NCBI GenBank assembly: GCA_963975575.1 | Contig: CAXBHL010000002.1 | Coordinates: forward strand, 504,694 to 568,693 | Length of the DNA stretch: 64,000 nt | Source of the DNA: UBA6054 sp963975575 | GTDB taxonomy: Bacteria; Planctomycetota; Phycisphaerae; Phycisphaerales; UBA1924 | Reading direction: 5' to 3' | Shown: piece after piece, positions 59,688 to 64,000 of the stretch | Layout: each line of letters begins with the position of its first letter | How positions within the stretch are numbered: position 1 is the first letter of the stretch | Notes under the pieces: model-generated | What the model was told of the DNA's origin: nothing | The model's input: only the letters and a program-made list of their open reading frames with translations | Database searches by the model: none | Translations under genes and position numbers: made by a program

Positions 59688-60518
59688 GTGCTCCTGATCG
59701 ACGCATACAACGTGGTCCGCGCCCAGTGGGTCCTGCCCGAGTCCCGGCGCGGGCTCGACGTCGCCGCCCTCATCCACCTGATCGGGCGTTCCCGCTACGC
59801 CAAGCGCCGCCTCCGCGTCGTGGTCGACGGCCGCCCCGGCCCCGACTGGCTCCGCCACGGCGTCTTCGACACGCTCGCCGGACACGCCTGGACCCGGCTC
59901 GGGCGGGCCGAGGTCGTCTTCTCCGGACGAGAGCGCGAGGCCGACGACGTCATCGAGGACATCCTCGCGCGGACCAAGGGCATCAGCATCACCGTGGTCA
60001 GCTCCGACCGCCGCCTGATCCGCGCCGCCGGCCGGGCCGGGGCCGACCAGATCGGCAACGGCTCGTTCCTGCGCCAGCTCAACGAGGACCTCGACCGCGC
60101 CCACGCCGAACGCATCCCGGCCTTCGCCGCCGAGGTCCCGCTCGATCGCTATTCCGTCGCCCACTGGATGAAAGAGTTCGGCTTCGAGCCGGAGACCGCC
60201 GCACCAACCGGGCCGAACATCGCGACGCCCGCGCCCACCGCTCCGGCCGAGCCACGACCACCGAAGAAGACGCCCGCAAAGGACCGCCCCGCCGCACCGA
60301 CGCCCGACGGCTTCGGCTCCCGCCTGCGCCTCGACCTGCCCCTGCCGGTCCCGCCCAACCTGGCCCCGCCCAAACCGCCCGCCCCGCCGACATCCAACCC
60401 CGAGGCCGAGGAGCCGCTCGACCCGCTGCTGCACGACGCGTTCGAGGAGTGGTACGGCGCGCTGCACCTGGGCGACCTGGACATGCGCAAGTGGCTCGAC
60501 GGCATCGAACCGATCTGA
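59688..60518 (+). CDS. NYN (YacP/Rae1-like) RNase with long C-terminal tail
   Basis: 276 residues from GTG 59688. The first ~160 residues form a PIN-like NYN domain: LLIDAYNVV with Asp at about 4, ADDVIEDIL, and VVSSDRRL, with NGSFLRQL near the end. YacP/Rae1 proteins are ribosome-associated or mRNA-cleaving RNases. The tail is Pro/Lys-rich (about 160-250) and ends in a short helix (DAFEEWYGALHLGDLDMRKWLDGI) that could bind a partner. It is divergent from the sulfotransferase gene. Confidence 0.88.
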   Translation: MLLIDAYNVVRAQWVLPESRRGLDVAALIHLIGRSRYAKRRLRVVVDGRPGPDWLRHGVFDTLAGHAWTRLGRAEVVFSGREREADDVIEDILARTKGISITVVSSDRRLIRAAGRAGADQIGNGSFLRQLNEDLDRAHAERIPAFAAEVPLDRYSVAHWMKEFGFEPETAAPTGPNIATPAPTAPAEPRPPKKTPAKDRPAAPTPDGFGSRLRLDLPLPVPPNLAPPKPPAPPTSNPEAEEPLDPLLHDAFEEWYGALHLGDLDMRKWLDGIEPI

Positions 60519-60527
60519 ACCGGCGCA

Positions 60528-60556
60528 CGAAAACGGCGGGCCCAGCGGCCCGCCGT
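60528..60556 (-). terminator. Terminator between NYN gene and gltA
   Basis: A 10-bp stem ACGGCGGGCC/GGCCCGCCGT (60533-60542/60547-60556, loop CAGC). Its T-run is on the minus strand (complement of GAAAA before it), so it ends gltA. It also lies directly after the convergent NYN gene. Confidence 0.7.
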
Positions 60557-60581
60557 CGTGTGATTCAGTCGAGATCGCCGC

Positions 60582-61724
60582 TCACCGCTTGCCGATCGCC
60601 ACGTACTCGACGTTGTGGGGCCCGACATACTCGGCCTTGGGACGGAACAGCCGGTTGTCGGCCAGCTGCTCGATCACGTGGCCCGACCAGCCCGCGATGC
60701 GGGACAGGGCGAACATCGGCGTGAACAGGTCCAGCTTCAGACCGATGCAGTGGTACGTGGTCGCCGAATAGAAATCGACGTTCGGGTAGATGCCCTTGCT
60801 GCCGACCTCGCGGGCCATGATCTTCTCGATCGCGTTGGACTTGGTGTACAGGTCCATGTTGCCCGTGTCGCGGGCCAGCTGCTCGGCCAGCGTCATCAGC
60901 TCGGACGCGCGGGGGTCCTTGGCCTTGTAGACGCGGTGGCCGAAGCCCATGATCCGGTCCTTCTTGGCCAGCTTGTCCATCACGTACTTCTCGGCGTCCT
61001 CCACGCTGGGGATCTCGTTGAGCATCTTCATGACGCCCTCGTTCGCTCCGCCGTGCAGCGGGCCCCGCAGCGAGCCGATGGCCGCCGTCATCGCCGAGTA
61101 CAGGTCCGACAGCGTCGAGATCACCACGCGCGCCGTGAACGTCGAGTTGTTCAGCCCGTGGTCGGCGTGCGTGATCATGCAGATGTCGAACGCCCGCGTC
61201 ATCGCCTCGGTCGGCTTCTCACCGTTGAGCATGTACAGGAAGTTGGCGCTGAACCCCAGCGAGGCGTCCGGCGCGACCGGCTCGAGCCCCCGCCGGTGGC
61301 GGTCGAACGCCGCCACGATCGCCGGCGTGCACCCGAGGATGTGCAGCGACTTGGCCCGCGCCGCCTCCACCGAGTTGTCGTTGGGGTGCGCGTCGTACAG
61401 CGACAGGGCCGACACCATCGTCCGCAGCATGTGCATCGGCTCGGCCGAGGTCGGCACCGACTGGATCCGCTCGACCATGCCGTCGGGCAGCTTGTAGTTG
61501 GCCCGCAGGTCCTTCGTGAACGTCTCGAGCTGCGACTTCGTCGGCAGCTTCTTGTTCCACAGCAGGTAGACCGTCTCCTCGAAGGTCGAGTGCTTGGCCA
61601 GGTCCCCGATCGCGATCCCGACGTACTCGAGCACGCCCGCCACGCCGTCGATGTGGCTCATCTCGGTCTGGGCGGCGACGATGCCCTCGAGTCCTTTCAC
61701 AAAGCTGGCCGGCGCGGTGGTCAT
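60582..61724 (-). CDS. gltA: Citrate synthase
   Basis: 380 residues from ATG 61724 with GAGGA upstream. The catalytic set is complete: THADHGLNNSTF, GPLHGGANEGV and GFGHRVYKAKDPR, with the Asp near VDFYSATTY. At 380 residues it is of the Gram-positive/archaeal-type length rather than the ~430-residue hexameric E. coli type. It condenses acetyl-CoA and oxaloacetate to start the TCA cycle. Substrate confusion with 2-methylcitrate synthase cannot be excluded from sequence alone. Confidence 0.92.
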   Translation of the reverse strand: MTTAPASFVKGLEGIVAAQTEMSHIDGVAGVLEYVGIAIGDLAKHSTFEETVYLLWNKKLPTKSQLETFTKDLRANYKLPDGMVERIQSVPTSAEPMHMLRTMVSALSLYDAHPNDNSVEAARAKSLHILGCTPAIVAAFDRHRRGLEPVAPDASLGFSANFLYMLNGEKPTEAMTRAFDICMITHADHGLNNSTFTARVVISTLSDLYSAMTAAIGSLRGPLHGGANEGVMKMLNEIPSVEDAEKYVMDKLAKKDRIMGFGHRVYKAKDPRASELMTLAEQLARDTGNMDLYTKSNAIEKIMAREVGSKGIYPNVDFYSATTYHCIGLKLDLFTPMFALSRIAGWSGHVIEQLADNRLFRPKAEYVGPHNVEYVAIGKR

Positions 61725-61984
61725 CGGTTCGGATCCTCGGGTGCTGGGCCGGGGCGGCATCGCCCAAGCGAGTTCGTGGTGGTGGGGTAGGGGGTCCGTC
61801 CCCGGGCGCATGTCGGCTTCGATGCCCGCGCAGGACCCGATTCTAGCCGTCCGCCCAAACTCGGGCAGGAACACGCCCCGGCCCGCCAACCCCCGCATGA
61901 ACCCCGCCCCGCACGCCCGACCCCGCGCCGCCGCGCACGCCGAAGCGCCCGACCGGCCGGCCGTCCCCACGGGTACCATCGCCC

Positions 61985-63148
61985 GTGCTCATCCCGATCT
62001 CGACAGACCGACCCAGCAAGCGCCCCGCACGGGTCACCCCGGTGCTGGTCGGGATCAACCTGGCCGTCTTCTCCGCCATGCTCCTCCTGCCCATGGCCAG
62101 CGACATCACCATCCGCGACATCTACGCCGCCGGCCAGGTCGGCGGCGGACGCATCGTCTGGTACACCCTGATCACCAGCGCCTTCCTCCACGGCGGGTTC
62201 GTCCACCTGCTCGGCAACATGATCACGCTCTGGGTCTTCGGCCCGCCGGTCGAGGACCGCCTCGGACGCGTCTGGTTCACCATCTTCTACTTCGCCGCCG
62301 CCGTCGCCTCCGGCCTCGCCCACGCGCTGCTCGAAGCCGCGCCCGCGATCGGCGCCTCCGGGGCCATCGCCGGCGTCACCGGCGCCTTCCTCGTGCTCTT
62401 CCCCGCCACGCGCGTCAAGTGCTTCATGATCTTCTTCATCATCGGTCTGGTGATGGTCCCCTCCTGGTTCCTCATCGGCCTGCGCATCGCGTTCGACCTG
62501 CTCAGCCAGTCCTTCGGCGTCCGCAACGACATCGCCAACATCGCCCACCTCGGCGGCTACGCCTTCGGCGCCGCCGTCGCCGGAAGCCTCCTCTTTACCG
62601 GCGTCCTCGCCCGCGAGCCCTACGACCTGCTCAGCCTCATCCGCCACCGCAACCGCCGCCGCGTCATCCGCGCCGCGGCCACCGCCCAGTCCTCCTCCGG
62701 CCCGATGCGGCCCGCGAAGGCCTCCAAGCCCGACCCCGAAACCGACGACCTCGCCCGTCGCCGCGCCCAGGTCTCCACCCTCCTCGCCGAGGACAAGCCT
62801 GACCAAGCCGCCGACGCCTACGAGCAGCTCATCGACGCATACGCCCACCGCCCCCACGCCGGAACCCTCTCCCGCGACGCGCAGCTCAAGCTCGCCGGCT
62901 ACCTCCTGGCCGGCGGCCGCCGCCGCCTCGCCGCCCGCACCCTCGAGGGCTTCCTGGCCACCTACCCCAACGACCCCGAGCGCGCCGAGATCGGCATCCT
63001 CCTCGCCCGCGTCGCCGCCCACGACCTGGGCGACCCCGCCCGCGCCCGCGCACTGCTCGAACCCATCGCCGCCAGCGGCAGAGACGAACGCCTGCGGGAA
63101 CTCGCCCGCGAAGAACTCGCCGGAATACCGGCCAAGGAATCACGATGA
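61985..63148 (+). CDS. Rhomboid-family intramembrane protease with C-terminal TPR-like region
   Basis: 387 residues from GTG 61985. Six hydrophobic helices span about 18-205. The catalytic dyad is Ser at about 125 in GASGAIAG and His at about 188 in IAHLGGYAFG; HGGFVHLLGNM at about 69-79 is conserved. The C-terminal part (about 250-387) is a soluble helical, TPR-like region (DLARRRAQVSTLLAEDKPDQAADAYEQLI) common in planctomycete rhomboids. It cleaves substrate transmembrane segments. ATGA overlap with trpF. Confidence 0.92.
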   Translation: MLIPISTDRPSKRPARVTPVLVGINLAVFSAMLLLPMASDITIRDIYAAGQVGGGRIVWYTLITSAFLHGGFVHLLGNMITLWVFGPPVEDRLGRVWFTIFYFAAAVASGLAHALLEAAPAIGASGAIAGVTGAFLVLFPATRVKCFMIFFIIGLVMVPSWFLIGLRIAFDLLSQSFGVRNDIANIAHLGGYAFGAAVAGSLLFTGVLAREPYDLLSLIRHRNRRRVIRAAATAQSSSGPMRPAKASKPDPETDDLARRRAQVSTLLAEDKPDQAADAYEQLIDAYAHRPHAGTLSRDAQLKLAGYLLAGGRRRLAARTLEGFLATYPNDPERAEIGILLARVAAHDLGDPARARALLEPIAASGRDERLRELAREELAGIPAKESR

Positions 63149-63792
63149 ACGGACGCACCCGGGTCAAAGTCTGCGGTATCACCAGCTTCGAGGACGCCGC
63201 CATGGCCATCGAGCTCGGCGCCGACGCCATCGGCTTCGTCTTCGTCGAGGACACCCCCCGCCACATCGAGCCCGACGACGCCGCCGAAATCCTCGATGCG
63301 CTCCCCCCCTTCGTCTCGGCGGTCGGCGTGGTCCGCGACCTCGACGTCGACACCTTCTGCGAGATCGAGCAGCGCTGCCCCTGCCACATCATGCAACTGC
63401 ACGGCAAGGAGAACGAGAAGACCGTCGCCGCCTGCGGCCCCAGCGTCGTCAAGGCCTTCCGTTACGACCCCGCCACCATCCGCACCCAGCTCGACCGCTG
63501 GGCCAAGGTCGACGAGGTCGACGCCGTCCTCATCGACGGATCCGACGGCGGCGCGGGCGAGTCCTTCGACTGGTTCGCCCTGGCCGAGGTCATCCCCGAG
63601 GACTACGAGAAACTCGTCATCGTCGCCGGCGGCCTGCACCCCGGCAACGCCGCCGAGGCCGTCCGCGCCGTCCGCCCCTACGCCGTGGACGTCTCCACCG
63701 GCGTCGAGTCCGAACCGGGCATCAAGGACTACGCCAAGCTCGCCGCCTTCATGAAGGCCGTCCGCGCCGCCGACGCCACCGACGACGACTGA
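63145..63792 (+). CDS. trpF: Phosphoribosylanthranilate isomerase
   Basis: 215 residues from ATG 63145, overlapping the rhomboid stop. The catalytic Cys is in RVKVCGIT (about 10), the Asp acid in AVLIDGSDGGAG, and VAGGLHPGN and DVSTGVESEPGIKD bind phosphate. It converts PRA to CdRP in tryptophan synthesis. No other trp gene is next to it. Confidence 0.93.
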   Translation: MNGRTRVKVCGITSFEDAAMAIELGADAIGFVFVEDTPRHIEPDDAAEILDALPPFVSAVGVVRDLDVDTFCEIEQRCPCHIMQLHGKENEKTVAACGPSVVKAFRYDPATIRTQLDRWAKVDEVDAVLIDGSDGGAGESFDWFALAEVIPEDYEKLVIVAGGLHPGNAAEAVRAVRPYAVDVSTGVESEPGIKDYAKLAAFMKAVRAADATDDD

Positions 63793-64000
63793 CCCAACAC
63801 GCGCCGCCCCGAAACCCCGTCTCCAACCAGCCCCGAACGCGAGTGAGGGGATGGCTTCCGCGCACGCATCCGAAGCGCCGCAGGGCACCCGCCAAACGCG
63901 CAAGGCATTGTAAAAACATGACTTCCATCCGCTCGGCCCCGATCGAACAAAGCCTGAGTGCTTTCCCGAGAAGGGAACTTGACCCCTCCCCCCCCCCCCC
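63793..64000. other. Non-coding end of the window with a C-run
   Basis: 208 bases without a supported gene. An ATG at 63918 opens a frame to the edge but has no ribosome binding site. The last 13 bases (63988-64000) are all C, reached from GACCCCT, which may be a real homopolymer or an assembly end. Confidence 0.45.

Noticed and set aside
63918..64000. Possible start of a new gene at the right edge
   Set aside because: No ribosome binding site, runs directly into the C-run, too short to judge.

Overview
This window is a high-GC, gene-dense bacterial chromosome segment that most resembles a planctomycete of the class Phycisphaerae. The main reasons are several secreted proteins that end in a paired LNFFDVS/FDFFDFSS-type motif closing in GCP or PCPD (the GC-type dockerin typical of Phycisphaerales), DUF1573, PNGase F-like and M64-peptidase secreted proteins, a large K+-type membrane pyrophosphatase, and housekeeping genes scattered singly rather than in their usual operons. 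No transposase, integrase, phage gene, CRISPR array or rRNA was seen.

Layout. 1-4829: an atypical, partly AT-rich locus that looks like an imperfect tandem duplication of a three-gene unit (large secreted protein, small secreted helical protein, converging two-repeat protein). It includes a truncated 3' copy of the last gene. 4882-5051: promoter, a tRNA-Cys(GCA) with a class II long variable arm, and a terminator. 5104-14680: a MoxR ATPase and secreted proteins (M64 peptidase, PNGase F-like amidase, SOUL, YHS-like, beta-lactamase fold). 15012-18152: a DUF1573/rhodanese/MauE-DoxX operon, rpsR and a free-Met-sulfoxide reductase GAF protein. 18176-25837: a DUF2339 membrane protein between two palindromic elements, a GH3-like enzyme with an alpha/beta hydrolase, and a LolCDE-type ABC exporter. 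25984-33169: rlmE overlapping a von Willebrand A-type protein, two dockerin-bearing secreted proteins, a Dus enzyme and a [2Fe-2S] ferredoxin.

33274-40539: a short envelope-lipid operon (GT2 plus a lipid A biosynthesis N-terminal domain protein), two uncharacterised coupled genes, a glycine-zipper lipoprotein, queF, an SDR, a TPR lipoprotein and gdhA. 41014-54446: rpsA, a possible 29-residue membrane peptide, gyrA with a STAS protein directly behind it, an orphan MacB-like ATPase, a SpoIIE/RsbU phosphatase, DUF192, gluQ, phhB, an HNH nuclease and a GT2. 54565-63792: hppA with an extra domain, trmD, rpsU, a sulfotransferase, a NYN RNase, gltA, and rhomboid-trpF.

Convergent gene pairs are commonly separated by strong hairpins with T-tracts, at least five of which are usable as terminators. 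Functional links suggested by proximity are the STAS/SpoIIE partner-switch pair, the DUF1573-rhodanese-MauE redox operon, the ATPase-permease lipoprotein exporter, and the GT2/LAB_N pair. The most unusual features are the duplicated locus at the left end and the class II tRNA-Cys.
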